Shown piece by piece: positions 9,325 to 18,799 of a stretch of DNA of 64,000 nucleotides. The position numbers were made by a program, and so were the translations under genes. Every line of letters starts with the position of its first letter. Position 1 is the stretch's first letter. The notes under the pieces are model-generated. The model worked only from the letters and a program-made list of their open reading frames with translations, was not told the DNA's origin and did not search any database. Origin of the DNA: an uncultured Acidobacteriota bacterium (GTDB taxonomy: Bacteria > Acidobacteriota > UBA6911 > CAINFC01); contig CAINFC010000101.1 of the NCBI GenBank assembly GCA_903847975.1, positions 1 through 64,000 on the forward strand. The letters are read 5' to 3'.

Positions 9325-12300
9325 CTAGAAGCTAATCTTGATGGTGAACTGGCCGGAGCGAGAACCGCCGGCAGCGTACTGCGGACTTACACTGCCTCCC
9401 TGGTTGCTGAAGAAGCTGCCGCTCAGGTAATCGTTCTGCGTCATGGTCGCGTATCCGAAGCCGCCGTAGACCGGGTGCCAATATACGTCATTGGCGCCGA
9501 GGGCCAGGTTCGGGTGATTGAATACATTAAAATATTCCACCCGCAAATCCATCTTGACCCGATCGGTCAGGTCGAACCGCCGGCGGAGCGCCAGGTCCGC
9601 CTGAAACAGCGGAAAGTTCCGGATGCTGTTCCGTATGAGGGTTCCCGGCCGATTGTCGGCCGGCATGGCGAAAGCCGCCGAATTCAAATGCCTGCCGCCG
9701 GGAGCGTTGGCGTCGGAAATCCATATGGGCTGGCCGGAAACCAGGTCCGGCCGGATCCTCTGATAAACGCCGTTCCACAGGACCGTCGATAGGGCAACCA
9801 CGTTAATGGGGAGACCCTGGCGCGCCATTACGATTCCGTCCAGCGCCCAGCCCTTCAGCAGGGTGCGGCCTGCCCTCCGGTTCCCGGGAGAGGGCAATTC
9901 CCAGGAGAATGCGCCCGCAAGGCTGTGGCGAACGTCGAAATCGGAATATCCCTCATTGATCCCGACGTCCGGAAGATCGCTCACCCTGGTTGCGCCGAGG
10001 TCCGGGGTGGTGCTTACATAATCGGTCGACCGGGTGTCGGTTCCCCTGGCCAGCGTGTAGGAGAGCAACATCTGCAGACCGCGCGATCTGCGCCGCTGGA
10101 AGGACACCTGCAAAGAATCGTACCGCGACCGGTCCGCGTTCCGGAACGCAGTTATATACCAGTTCACGCCGTTGTCGGCAGGCCGGAGGTTGTCGCCGCG
10201 GATGAGATCCTGCCCCTTGGATGCGATCCAGGCGACGCTAATGCTCTGGCTCGTGCTCAACTCGCGATCGAAGCTGACATTCCAATGGTACGACCGCGGC
10301 GTCTTCAGGCCGGGATCGAAGGCCTTTACAAACGGGGATGCATTCGCCGTGGGCTTCAGGGCGAATGCCGGCGCCTGGAATTGGGTCGGATCGCTGTAGG
10401 TAAACGGTACGTTCACCATGGTTTGCCGGGAACGCATCCACGGAAAAGTGGACGTTGCTGTCTCGCCCAACACGCTGGGAGTGCCGAGGTCGAAAAAAAC
10501 TCCGGTGCCTCCGCGCAGCACCGTCCTGGATGTTATCTGCCAGGCCGCACCGACCCGTGGCGCGAAATTGGCGTATTGTGTATGCCACAGAGGAGTGCCG
10601 GCGGGTGCGAGTCCGAGTGTTTGCGTATCGAAGACTCCCTGCATGGCATAGACGGGAGTCTCGGTCGCGGATGAGGGAGGCGGGTTGATCTCCCAGCGCA
10701 GGCCGTAGGTCATGGTCAGGCGGTTCGATAGCCTCCAGCTGTCCTGCACAAACGTGGAGTAGTTGCCCAATGCGAGGGTGTTGCCGCCCCCAGCGGCGCA
10801 AAAGCAAAATGCAATGGTGCCGGCCTGCAGGTCCGAGTAACTGGCATAGAGCGCAATGCTGTTCTTGGTAAAAGACGGGCTTGGCCTCAGGCCGCGCCAG
10901 TCGAAGCCGAATCGGATGCTGTGCCTCCCCGCCGTCCACGAGAAGGTATCCACGAAGTGGAGCTGCCTCTGCACATTGTCGGAAAATTGGCCCGCCCGGA
11001 TCATGAAGCCGGTTGCGGTCCCGAGGACATTCCCATATATTTGCGTGTCCTTCGAGCTGAAGCCCGCCGGGTAGAGGACGTTCTCCGGCGGAATCACCGC
11101 GCCATAGAACGGCACGGCATATTGGAATTGCCCGGCGATGTTGCGACTCCAGTTGGCACGAAAGTCATTGAGCCTGTTCCCGTCGATGGAATAGGTGGCC
11201 CCTATGGTCAGGGTTTCGATATCCGATGTATTCTTTTGCCGGCTCGCATCGGAAAAGCCGGAGATCGAGTTCGAAGGCGCGTGATTATAGCGCACAAACG
11301 TGTTGAGGCTTTGGGTCGGGCTGTGGTCCACGCGCAGGCTGATGGCATCCTGCGTTACCGGAAGGGAAGTGTTCATGGTCAATGGCGCGCTGAAACCGTC
11401 GGGATTCACCGGGCCGTCCGGAATAGGGCTCGAATTGACAAACGGTTTCCAGACCGATGCCATTTTCGCCCTGGCGGCTGCCGTAAAAAAGTTGGCCGTC
11501 TCCGTGTGCGGCTGGCGCAGGCGCAACCCCTCATAGGAGAAGAAGAAGAAGAGCTGGTCTTTCCGGATGGGGCCTCCCAGGGTGATGCCGAAATTGTTCT
11601 GGCGCAGCGCCGGCTTGGCCTCAGGCACCCGGTTGAAGTAATCCCTGGCATCGAAAATATCGTTCCGCAGGTAGTCGAAAACGCTGCCGTGAAAAGCCCG
11701 GGTGCCGGACCGGGTGACAATCGAAACCTGGGCGCCCGGCATGCGACCGAATTCGGGTGCGTAGGTCGATGTCTGGATGCGAAATTCCTGCATCGCATCC
11801 ACGGAAATGAGACCGTTGGTGCCTCCGGTAATAGACCACGCCGGCGTGGAACCGCTGGTCCCGGTGCCCATGCCGGACCCGGTGCCGGATCCGAAGTTGG
11901 CGCTGACGCCGTCAATCATGAAGTAGTTGGCGTTGGTACGCTGTCCGTTGACGCTGAACTGACCCTGGTTCCCGGGATTGGCGACCGCAAGCACGATTCC
12001 CGGGGTCATGGCAAGAAGCATCTGAAAACTGCGGCCGTTCAGCGGCGCATTGGCGACAAACTCACGGTCAATCACCAGGCCGATCGCGGGTGTGGTCTGC
12101 AGGAGCGGAGTTGTTTCGGACTCCACCGTCACTTCCGTGGAGATCGTGCCGACGTCCAGGATAATGTCGAGCGCCGCGCGATCGGCTGCATTCAGGACAA
12201 CTCCGGTTTTGGCCAGCGAATGAAAACCGGAGGCGCTGACCGTCACCCGGTAAAGCCCCGGATTCAGAACCGGAATCCAGTAGGCACCCCGGTCATTGGA

Positions 12301-12483
12301 AACGGTTTTCCGGACAATGCCCGTGTTCTCGTTGGCCACGGTCACGGCGGCGCCCTGAATAATGGCGCCGGTTTTGTCCTTGATGATTCCGGACAGGTCT
12401 GCCGTCTGACCCCTGGCTACCGGCGAGACAGTGGTCATTACAATGATGGTTGCAAGAACCACTTTTGCATTCAATAAGTTCAT
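9325..12483 (-). CDS. TonB-dependent receptor, Oar-like (receptor 2)
   Basis: A 1052-residue protein. A signal peptide (residues 1-26, ending PVARGQ) is followed by a carboxypeptidase regulatory-like domain (GIIKDKTGAIIQGAAVTVANE) and a plug with NGQRTNANYFMIDGVSANFG. The barrel carries the usual internal marks (GTRAFHGSVFDYLRND, FFFFSYEGLR, YNVFNHPN-type end) and finishes TIKISF. Lower sequence identity to receptor 1 at the plug suggests a different ligand. It is transcribed in the same direction as receptor 1, about 317 bases upstream of it, so it may be separately expressed. Confidence 0.92.
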   Translation of the reverse strand: MNLLNAKVVLATIIVMTTVSPVARGQTADLSGIIKDKTGAIIQGAAVTVANENTGIVRKTVSNDRGAYWIPVLNPGLYRVTVSASGFHSLAKTGVVLNAADRAALDIILDVGTISTEVTVESETTPLLQTTPAIGLVIDREFVANAPLNGRSFQMLLAMTPGIVLAVANPGNQGQFSVNGQRTNANYFMIDGVSANFGSGTGSGMGTGTSGSTPAWSITGGTNGLISVDAMQEFRIQTSTYAPEFGRMPGAQVSIVTRSGTRAFHGSVFDYLRNDIFDARDYFNRVPEAKPALRQNNFGITLGGPIRKDQLFFFFSYEGLRLRQPHTETANFFTAAARAKMASVWKPFVNSSPIPDGPVNPDGFSAPLTMNTSLPVTQDAISLRVDHSPTQSLNTFVRYNHAPSNSISGFSDASRQKNTSDIETLTIGATYSIDGNRLNDFRANWSRNIAGQFQYAVPFYGAVIPPENVLYPAGFSSKDTQIYGNVLGTATGFMIRAGQFSDNVQRQLHFVDTFSWTAGRHSIRFGFDWRGLRPSPSFTKNSIALYASYSDLQAGTIAFCFCAAGGGNTLALGNYSTFVQDSWRLSNRLTMTYGLRWEINPPPSSATETPVYAMQGVFDTQTLGLAPAGTPLWHTQYANFAPRVGAAWQITSRTVLRGGTGVFFDLGTPSVLGETATSTFPWMRSRQTMVNVPFTYSDPTQFQAPAFALKPTANASPFVKAFDPGLKTPRSYHWNVSFDRELSTSQSISVAWIASKGQDLIRGDNLRPADNGVNWYITAFRNADRSRYDSLQVSFQRRRSRGLQMLLSYTLARGTDTRSTDYVSTTPDLGATRVSDLPDVGINEGYSDFDVRHSLAGAFSWELPSPGNRRAGRTLLKGWALDGIVMARQGLPINVVALSTVLWNGVYQRIRPDLVSGQPIWISDANAPGGRHLNSAAFAMPADNRPGTLIRNSIRNFPLFQADLALRRRFDLTDRVKMDLRVEYFNVFNHPNLALGANDVYWHPVYGGFGYATMTQNDYLSGSFFSNQGGSVSPQYAAGGSRSGQFTIKISF

Positions 12484-12707
12484 TTGGAATAGGTATTTTA
12501 ACCCAGATTGGAATGCCGCGCATGAGTACTATGCCAGCGGCAAAGGCGTGCACCGGCGGTTATTTGCGGGATAGAATGCGCCGGGGCGGTCACTTCCGGC
12601 AAAGGAACCCTTCCTCCGGAGGTCGGTACCGCGGAAGACCTGCCGGTCGCAGGCTTCCGGGACAGAGGAATCGGGAAATCAGACGCTACGCCCTGATTAT
12701 TCCATCA

Positions 12708-14714
12708 TTATTCCATCGGGGTGAGGAATGCATCCGCGATCCGTGATTCCAGACCGGGCAGCTGTTTTTCCAGGAATTGGAGCAGGAAAAGCAAATCCGC
12801 CGCATGGTCCTCGGTTGATTTTATATGCAGCGGGCTCTTTCCGGGCGGAGAAGCCGGAAGCCCGGATGGGAACCCGGCACCGGCGAAGAGGCCATTGGTG
12901 ACACGGTCGGCGTAGTCCACGAGATCGAATAGGGAATGGGCGAAATCGGGCCAGCCGGAGTTCAGGTTTCCCGCCATGTTCCGCATATCCGTACCGGCCC
13001 CTGCCGCACGAGGGATCGACGCCAGCAAGGGCGTGAGGAGGGTCTGGTTTTGGGCTAAAGGCTGCCTGAGTGCGCTGATTTCGTCCCGAATCATGGTCTC
13101 CAACGCTCCGCGCGCTTTCGGTGAGAGCTTCCCGAGTTCCTTCGGTGTGTATCTCTTCGCCAGGCGCTGAAGCGCCCAGGCCTGGGCCATCGCCCGTTCG
13201 GAGTTCGTGATTGCCTGCCTGGAGAAATGCTGGATGTCAGACTGGATGGAAGCGATAGGGTCCGCGCCGGATTGGGCCAGGCGTGATTCCCTTGCGTATC
13301 CTGCCGCAAAATAGCTGTTCAGGTAATCCTGTAACGGCAGTTTAATGGCAACCATGGCGGTGTGTGATGGGTCCGCAGAGCCCGATTCAGGCCCCGGGCG
13401 AGGCGCCCCTCCCGAGTGTGTAGCCTTGCCATTTACGTCCGGGGACGAGCTTGCTTCGGCAATGGTACGGATCCCGAAAGTCAGGTTGGGAATTCCCTTC
13501 AAGGCAGCGGTCAGCTGGGCTTTGCGTTCATCCGTGTCAGCAAGTCCGCGGGCTTCGATATGGTCGCGGGTGCGGACAATCTCCACCGGTTCGCCCAGGT
13601 CTGCGCCGATACCGTGCAGGGCGGTGAGCGCCTGAACCTCGGCTTCGGCCAATTCCGCCTCGCTCGGGGCGGAACGGAAGAATCCGCTGGCAGCCGGTGC
13701 AGGAGCGGGCGCGGGATCCATAGCGTCGGTCGCCGGCTCAGCCGGAAAAACTTCGGATATCCTGTCGTCCGGCACTACCCGATATTCAATTTCGGTAATT
13801 TCAATTTCCCGGTTGTCCCGCATCCTGACCGATTCGGCTACGGGATGGAAGTCGCGCTCACGGACCCGCAGGCTGGCTTCCGCGATCGGGCCCTCCGGGG
13901 TGGACGTCGTTAATTGGAGTTCTTCCCGGATGGAGGTCACATCCACTTTTTTTTGCGCCAGGCCATCATGCCAGGTCTGATAAGCCGGGACCGAAAGCGG
14001 TTCCGCCCAGTCGAGGTTTGCCGCGATGAATTCCTGCTCGAGAGCACTTTGAACCTGCCTGAGATTCGCCGCCACATCCACCGTACCGGAGGATGCCGGG
14101 GTGAGGGACGCAGTTGCATCCAGGTCCAGCTGTTCTTTCCTGCGGAGGGAGGCCCGATCTTTATAGATGGCGCGAGTCACCGTGTGACCCGCGGCGCGGA
14201 TTTTGAACTTTCGGAATACGACAGGCCGGGATGCGCCTGTCAGATACTGGGTTTCCGCCGACCGCGCGCGCTTTAAAAACTCCGCCGCGGAAACCGGGGG
14301 AGGTTTCAGCCAGAGCATCCACACTGTGAGGATGAAAAATGTGCCGATGGCCGCGCGGGCCCAGGTCGGATGAACGCCAAGCCCGCTGAGGGGACGGATC
14401 AGGGCGAGAGCCCGGCGCCACCAGGGTTCGGAGGATTCCCGGGCCGCCATCTGATCGAGCTGCGCCAGGAACATCGACCTTCCACCGGCGGACGGAGGCA
14501 GATAAGGCTTCAACTGCCGGTCCTGGTATTGAACGATGTCGGATATGGCCTGCTCGATCCGATCGCGACGCGTCCGGCAGCTCCAGCAATATTTAAGGTG
14601 GTCGTTGATCCGGTTGATTTCGTGCTGCGGCAGTTCACCATCGGCATGCCGTACAAGCATATCGTCGGAAACATGGCTTGCGGGCCCTGCCATTTTGTCG
14701 GATAAAATTCTCAT
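12708..14714 (-). CDS. Membrane-anchored zinc-finger anti-sigma factor with large C-terminal domain
   Basis: The 668-residue product begins with a cytoplasmic anti-sigma zinc-finger: H39, C43 and C46 form the H-x3-C-x2-C part of HLKYCWSCR, preceded by HADGELPQHEIN. A single transmembrane helix lies near residues 120-137 (AAIGTFFILTVWMLWL). The remaining 500 residues would be periplasmic and are not recognised. The start at 14714 has GAGG five bases upstream and is seven bases after the stop of the ECF sigma gene, so the pair is co-translated. The likely role is to hold the sigma factor at the membrane until a periplasmic signal is sensed. Confidence 0.82.
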   Translation of the reverse strand: MRILSDKMAGPASHVSDDMLVRHADGELPQHEINRINDHLKYCWSCRTRRDRIEQAISDIVQYQDRQLKPYLPPSAGGRSMFLAQLDQMAARESSEPWWRRALALIRPLSGLGVHPTWARAAIGTFFILTVWMLWLKPPPVSAAEFLKRARSAETQYLTGASRPVVFRKFKIRAAGHTVTRAIYKDRASLRRKEQLDLDATASLTPASSGTVDVAANLRQVQSALEQEFIAANLDWAEPLSVPAYQTWHDGLAQKKVDVTSIREELQLTTSTPEGPIAEASLRVRERDFHPVAESVRMRDNREIEITEIEYRVVPDDRISEVFPAEPATDAMDPAPAPAPAASGFFRSAPSEAELAEAEVQALTALHGIGADLGEPVEIVRTRDHIEARGLADTDERKAQLTAALKGIPNLTFGIRTIAEASSSPDVNGKATHSGGAPRPGPESGSADPSHTAMVAIKLPLQDYLNSYFAAGYARESRLAQSGADPIASIQSDIQHFSRQAITNSERAMAQAWALQRLAKRYTPKELGKLSPKARGALETMIRDEISALRQPLAQNQTLLTPLLASIPRAAGAGTDMRNMAGNLNSGWPDFAHSLFDLVDYADRVTNGLFAGAGFPSGLPASPPGKSPLHIKSTEDHAADLLFLLQFLEKQLPGLESRIADAFLTPME

Positions 14715-14721
14715 GGTATCC

Positions 14722-15318
14722 TCAACGGTCTTCCTGCGTGGGTTCGCCTGTCAGTTTGACCAAGGCTCGCCTGAGCGACTCGGCTACCGTAGAAACAGTT
14801 ACCCCCAGAATCTCTGCGATCTCCCGGTATCGAAGTCCCTCCACCCGGAGGGACAGGCACTCTTTCTGCTGGAGGGAAAGCGAGTCCACCGCCAGGTGCA
14901 CGCGGATCATTTTTTCCTTCCGCAACAGAAGTTCTTCGGGATTCGGCGCCGTGGCAATTCTGGACTCCTCGAATTCGTCCCACTCCGACGGGCTCGGCAA
15001 TACCAGACGGCGTCGCTGCTGCTGCTTGGTGATGGCCAGGTTGTGGGCCACGCGGAATATCCAGCCGCGCAGATTGTCCTCCCGGCCTTTCTTGCGAAGG
15101 TGCTGATAGAGCCGCAAAAAAGTCTCCTGGGTTATCTCTTCCGCTTCCTCCGGACATTTCGCGAGGTTGAGGAGGTAGCGATAAACCCTCTCCCGGTGTT
15201 CGTCGAAAAGCCGGACAACTGCTTCCTCCAGCCTGCCGGGGTCGGAAGCCTCCTTGCTGCGGCCGTCAGGATACGCGGAAAGCTTCAGGAAATCCTCCGC
15301 TTTCCCGGCGGCACTCAT
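14722..15318 (-). CDS. ECF-type RNA polymerase sigma factor
   Basis: The frame contains sigma region 2 (RLFDEHRERVYRYLLNLAKCPEEAEEITQETFLRLYQHL, shown here in part; W/R of RGWIFRVAHNLA follows) and region 4 (LSLQQKECLSLRVEGLRYREIAEILGVTVSTVAESLRRAL). The frame is open to 15477, but its only upstream start there is TTG, and no ATG has a convincing Shine-Dalgarno. ATG 15318 (198 residues) fits the family length best. It is followed directly by its anti-sigma gene and preceded, after about 140 bases, by a response regulator gene on the same strand. Confidence 0.85.
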   Translation of the reverse strand: MSAAGKAEDFLKLSAYPDGRSKEASDPGRLEEAVVRLFDEHRERVYRYLLNLAKCPEEAEEITQETFLRLYQHLRKKGREDNLRGWIFRVAHNLAITKQQQRRRLVLPSPSEWDEFEESRIATAPNPEELLLRKEKMIRVHLAVDSLSLQQKECLSLRVEGLRYREIAEILGVTVSTVAESLRRALVKLTGEPTQEDR

Positions 15319-15460
15319 CCAAAAAAAGGAAATGGCCCTGGCCGGCAGCCGGTTAAAAGATGCCGGCCAATCCAGGTTCATCGTGTTAAAAACTGGAACG
15401 AGCATGGAAGATTGCGCCACTCCAACCGTTTCTCCGAACGGATCCGATTTCGTAAACTCC

Positions 15461-15955
15461 TCAAGACACCCGGGCAAGAAGATGTCTCAGGTCCGAATTC
15501 CCTGGTTCCACAGCCGACGGCATCGGGTCATCAGGCTTAAAGGCGGGAGAAGCCGGCCGGAGTTTTCCATTTTGGGAGGCCGCATGTCTCTCCAGAGCCA
15601 TCTGAACGGCTCGCAACAGTTTATCTTCCTCAACGGGTTTGGTCAGAAAACCGTCGGTTTCCTTAATCCACGGGTCCAGGCTCTCCTGTGGGTTGGTGCT
15701 TCCGGTCAGAAAAATAACCGGAAGGTCGATATGTCTTTGGGCCATCATGCCGCAAAGTTCCGGTCCCATCATCCCCGGCATGCATACATCCAGAATCAGG
15801 CAGCTGGACCCCGAAAAAGCAGGCAGCGAGAGAAACTCGTGGGCCGAGGAAAATGCTTCCCCGTGCCAGCCGCTGGCTCGGAGCAGCCTCAACAGGCTCT
15901 TCCGTACCGATGGATCGTCATCCACAATGAATACTTTAGTATAAGAAGGGATCAT
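15461..15955 (-). CDS. Single-domain response regulator (receiver only)
   Basis: The 164-residue product is one CheY/FixJ-type receiver domain. It has acidic residues D12-D14, phospho-acceptor D56 in LILDVCMPG, T84 in FLTGS and K106 in TKPVEE. The last 40 residues are a Pro/Ser-rich tail with no DNA-binding domain. The start codon overlaps the stop of the upstream histidine kinase gene by four bases (ATGA), so the two are translationally coupled and almost certainly a cognate pair. Output may be through protein-protein contact, possibly with the sigma/anti-sigma pair encoded next. Confidence 0.88.
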   Translation of the reverse strand: MIPSYTKVFIVDDDPSVRKSLLRLLRASGWHGEAFSSAHEFLSLPAFSGSSCLILDVCMPGMMGPELCGMMAQRHIDLPVIFLTGSTNPQESLDPWIKETDGFLTKPVEEDKLLRAVQMALERHAASQNGKLRPASPAFKPDDPMPSAVEPGNSDLRHLLARVS

Positions 15956-16770
15956 GGGTCCACCTCCTTCAGGGCGGAAGAGTGAATCGTTCCTTTTTCC
16001 GACGCAACGGGAGGCGGATCGGATTTCAGCGGGAGAGCAAAATAGAAAGTGGCACCCCGGTCCGGATTGTTCGAAAACCAGAGGCGGCCCTGGTGAGATT
16101 CGATGATCGAACGCGAAATCGCCAGACCGATCCCCAAACCGTCTTGCTTGCTAGTCCAGAAGGGTTCGAACACCTTCTCCAGGTAATTCTCCGGAATGCC
16201 GGCACCCGCGTCCCGGACGGCCACCACGGCCTCCCCGTTGCTTTTGCGCTGCAGGCTCAGTTCCAGCCTCCGCTGCGCGATTGGCTGGGTCTGCATCGCC
16301 TCGAGGGCGTTCATCACCAGGTTGAGGATTACCTGTTGGATTTGAGGCGCATCCGCCAGGACCGGAGAATCGGGCTCCAGTTCCAGGCTGAGCTGTACCT
16401 GCTTTTGATGCATTTCCCCGTGCAGCAATGCAAGGGTCTGCCGGATCGTTTCCGCAAGGTCGATTTTCTCCCGAACGGTTTCCTTATTGCGAAGCAGGTT
16501 CCGCAACCCGCCCACTACCGATCCCGCCCGTTTTCCATCGGCGACTATGTCCGAAAAAATCTCGCGGATTTCCTCCAGATCGGGATTGGCTGCCGCCATC
16601 AACCTCATGCCGGCCTGGGCATTGGAGAGGATGGCGGTGAGCGGCCGGCACAACTCGTGTGCCAGGGATGCGGTGATGGTAACCGCCTGTGCTACCCGGT
16701 CTGCGTGCCAGACCAGTTGACGGAGATGCATCCGCTCATCTTCCTGGTTCGCGGGCGCCTTGCCGCTCAT
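15952..16770 (-). CDS. Soluble sensor histidine kinase
   Basis: HisKA and HATPase_c domains are clear. The H box is ASLAHELCRPLTAILSNAQAG (Cys replaces the usual Asn after HEL). The N box is QQVILNLVMNALEAM, followed by G1 VRDAGAGIP, F box FEPFWTSK and G2 GLGIGLAISRSIIE. No sensor or membrane segment is present in the 272 residues counted here. The start is uncertain. The frame is open to ATG 17046, but that extra stretch looks non-coding. ATG 16731 has the best Shine-Dalgarno (AGGAAG). The stop overlaps the receiver gene start by four bases. Confidence 0.83.
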   Translation of the reverse strand: MSGKAPANQEDERMHLRQLVWHADRVAQAVTITASLAHELCRPLTAILSNAQAGMRLMAAANPDLEEIREIFSDIVADGKRAGSVVGGLRNLLRNKETVREKIDLAETIRQTLALLHGEMHQKQVQLSLELEPDSPVLADAPQIQQVILNLVMNALEAMQTQPIAQRRLELSLQRKSNGEAVVAVRDAGAGIPENYLEKVFEPFWTSKQDGLGIGLAISRSIIESHQGRLWFSNNPDRGATFYFALPLKSDPPPVASEKGTIHSSALKEVDP

Positions 16771-17051
16771 TGTCGCAGAAATGTCAGGACGGACCAAACA
16801 TGAATGGGGATCGTTGCCCGTCCGAACCTTCCCATTTCCTTGTTCCTGATCCTGACCGTGAGCGGTATTGTCCTCGATCCTTCCTGGCAGGCCCACCGGG
16901 CCGCGCGCGGGGCTGAACCCGAAGGCGCGTGTTCTACGTTTGAACGACTCCGAGCGCCGCCGTGGATGTTGATTTGTATTCTTTTCTGCCGCTCTTATCG
17001 GAACTTGCATTTCGTCGGTCACCTGTGGACTGGCGATAAATACCATCTCTA

Positions 17052-17644
17052 ATAAAATGGAACTTAGCCGCTTTTGCCTTGTTCCATTATAAATAACTCA
17101 GAAAGCGGGCTTTTTATGACGCGAAGCTGGAAAAAAACCAGTACCACGTAGCGTGGGGGACTCCAGGATGAGACGACAGCCGGCCTCTTTTCTTTCCGCT
17201 CTTCCCGTCTTCCTTTGAAAACAATGAACTTACGGGAAGAAAAAAACAGCAGGAAGAAAAGCGGAATGGCCTGTCGCCAGTAGAGGGGTACTTTTTTACA
17301 GCTTCATCCGGAAAGATGGCCCGGCAAAAAGTCTGGAACCCCGAAAGGGGCTCCGGATCACAGCCCGGGGTTGCGCCGCATAGGCGCTACCCCGGGTAAG
17401 CGGATTTGATTAAAACCCAGCCCGGAAAGGGCTGCGCAAACACCTGGTATGGCTGGATTTTGCGCAACCCTTTCCGGGTTGTTGCCTACGGGTATCCCAA
17501 CCCGGGGTAGGCGCGAAGCGCGCCAACCCCGGGCTGTGTTACGAAGCCCTAAAAGGGCTATCCCCAACGGAAATAAGAAGATGTGGGACTTTTTGCCGCG
17601 CCATCAGGAAAGTTATGCCCCTGCGCTCAGGGGAGCGCTCCCGC
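17052..17644. repeat. Gene-free stretch with clustered palindromic (REP-like) repeats
   Basis: Nothing protein-like was recognised here. From about 17360 to 17540 several GC-rich inverted repeats are packed together. One is at 17363-17397 (CCCGGGGT ... ACCCCGGG arms around GCGCC/GGCGC). Another is near 17420-17437 (AGCCCGGAAAGGGCT). A further one is near 17500-17535 (CCCGGGGTAGGCGCG-AAG-CGCGCC.ACCCCGGG). The AACCCGGAAAGGGTT-type word recurs on both strands. This has the look of a dispersed bacterial interspersed mosaic element, not of a terminator for one gene. Confidence 0.6.
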
Positions 17645-18799
17645 TCAACGATCCGTCTTGAGCCCGTAGCGCTCCAGGCGGTAGAGCCGGCGCGCATTCT
17701 CCCAGTAAAGCTTGTGAAGCACCGGCGGCTCCAGGGCGACGGCATCGATTTTCCAGTCGCCCTGAATCGGGGTGGGGTGGTCGAACTGTTTCCGGGAAGT
17801 CTGAAAATAGGTCCAGTGAGCGCCATAGAAGCGGGCATTCTCTTCCGCGGAAAACCTCTTTTGGGGACCTGCGCCCTGGACTTCCCCGTCAGGATAAAAC
17901 ATATGGTCGGTCCCGAACATCAGCCGGTCCTGGTATTTCGTGAAGAAGCGGTGCCCTTCTTCCGAAGAGTGTCGTCCCAGCTCGCCGAGCCGCGCGGCCA
18001 CGTCCATGGAAAAGTTCGGGAAGGCGTCCAGGCGGCGGGCGGCGGCGGCGAGATCTTCCGAATTGTTGCCGACGTGGCAGCCATGGAACCGCAGGCCCGG
18101 ATATCGGCGGATGACGTTGTCCCTTTGAAGAAGGATCGCGTCCCGCTCCGGAAACCGCTGCCGATCGGCAAAGGACCACTCCGGGTGCAATTCCAGCTCC
18201 TTCCAGCGCTCATTGGCGGGATTCCACGGAGCAAAAAAGGCCACCGGGTCGGTGGTGTGAAAGGCCACGATGGTGCCCAGCTTTTCGGCTCTTTCCCAGA
18301 TCGGAAAGAGCCGCGGATCGTCGATGGCCAGCAGCCTTCCCTCCCGGTCCCGCACGGTGAGGCCCAGATCCTTGAAGCACTTCAGCCCCAGGGCGCCCGC
18401 TTCGACGGCCTTTTCCAGCAGATCCGGAGCCTTGCGGAAAAAGTCCGGATCGCTGCGGATCTGCTTCCAGTCCAGGGCATACAGACTGCCCAGCCGGCCG
18501 GAGTAAGGCTGCAGAATCCTGCTCTGTTCGTAAAAAGCCCGGTCGCCGGTAATGCCGATATTGATCGAGTATCGGATCTGCTGCTCTTCCTGCAGGCGCA
18601 GATAGCGCTCGATCACCTCCGGTCCCCCCTTCTCTCCCCTGGCCGGGGAAGGGCGAAGATGCATGTGGGTGTCAATCGCCCTGCCGCCATACGGGCCAGG
18701 GGCCGGAGAACCGGAAGGGGGAGCGGAAGCCCGGGCGTTTCCCCAAAGGGAGCCGATGGCGGTGCCGGTCAAAGTCATGGCGAAGGTGCGTCTTTTCAT
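17645..18799 (-). CDS. Exported amidohydrolase family protein (amidohydrolase 2 type)
   Basis: ATG 18799 is chosen because it opens a Tat/Sec-like signal (MKRRTFAMTLTGTAIGS); the frame extends upstream without a better start. The 384-residue product has amidohydrolase metal motifs: DTHMHL near residue 43, HTTDP near 195, GCHVGNN near 255 and GTDHMFYPDG near 310. These fit the TIM-barrel metal-dependent hydrolases related to 4-oxalomesaconate hydratase and ACMSD (PF04909). Substrate is unknown. The gene stands alone between two gene-free stretches. Confidence 0.8.
   Translation of the reverse strand: MKRRTFAMTLTGTAIGSLWGNARASAPPSGSPAPGPYGGRAIDTHMHLRPSPARGEKGGPEVIERYLRLQEEQQIRYSINIGITGDRAFYEQSRILQPYSGRLGSLYALDWKQIRSDPDFFRKAPDLLEKAVEAGALGLKCFKDLGLTVRDREGRLLAIDDPRLFPIWERAEKLGTIVAFHTTDPVAFFAPWNPANERWKELELHPEWSFADRQRFPERDAILLQRDNVIRRYPGLRFHGCHVGNNSEDLAAAARRLDAFPNFSMDVAARLGELGRHSSEEGHRFFTKYQDRLMFGTDHMFYPDGEVQGAGPQKRFSAEENARFYGAHWTYFQTSRKQFDHPTPIQGDWKIDAVALEPPVLHKLYWENARRLYRLERYGLKTDR

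Noticed and set aside
10921-12477. A 518-codon plus-strand frame opposite receptor 2
   Set aside because: The receptor motifs on the minus strand are unmistakable; the plus frame shows no family features.
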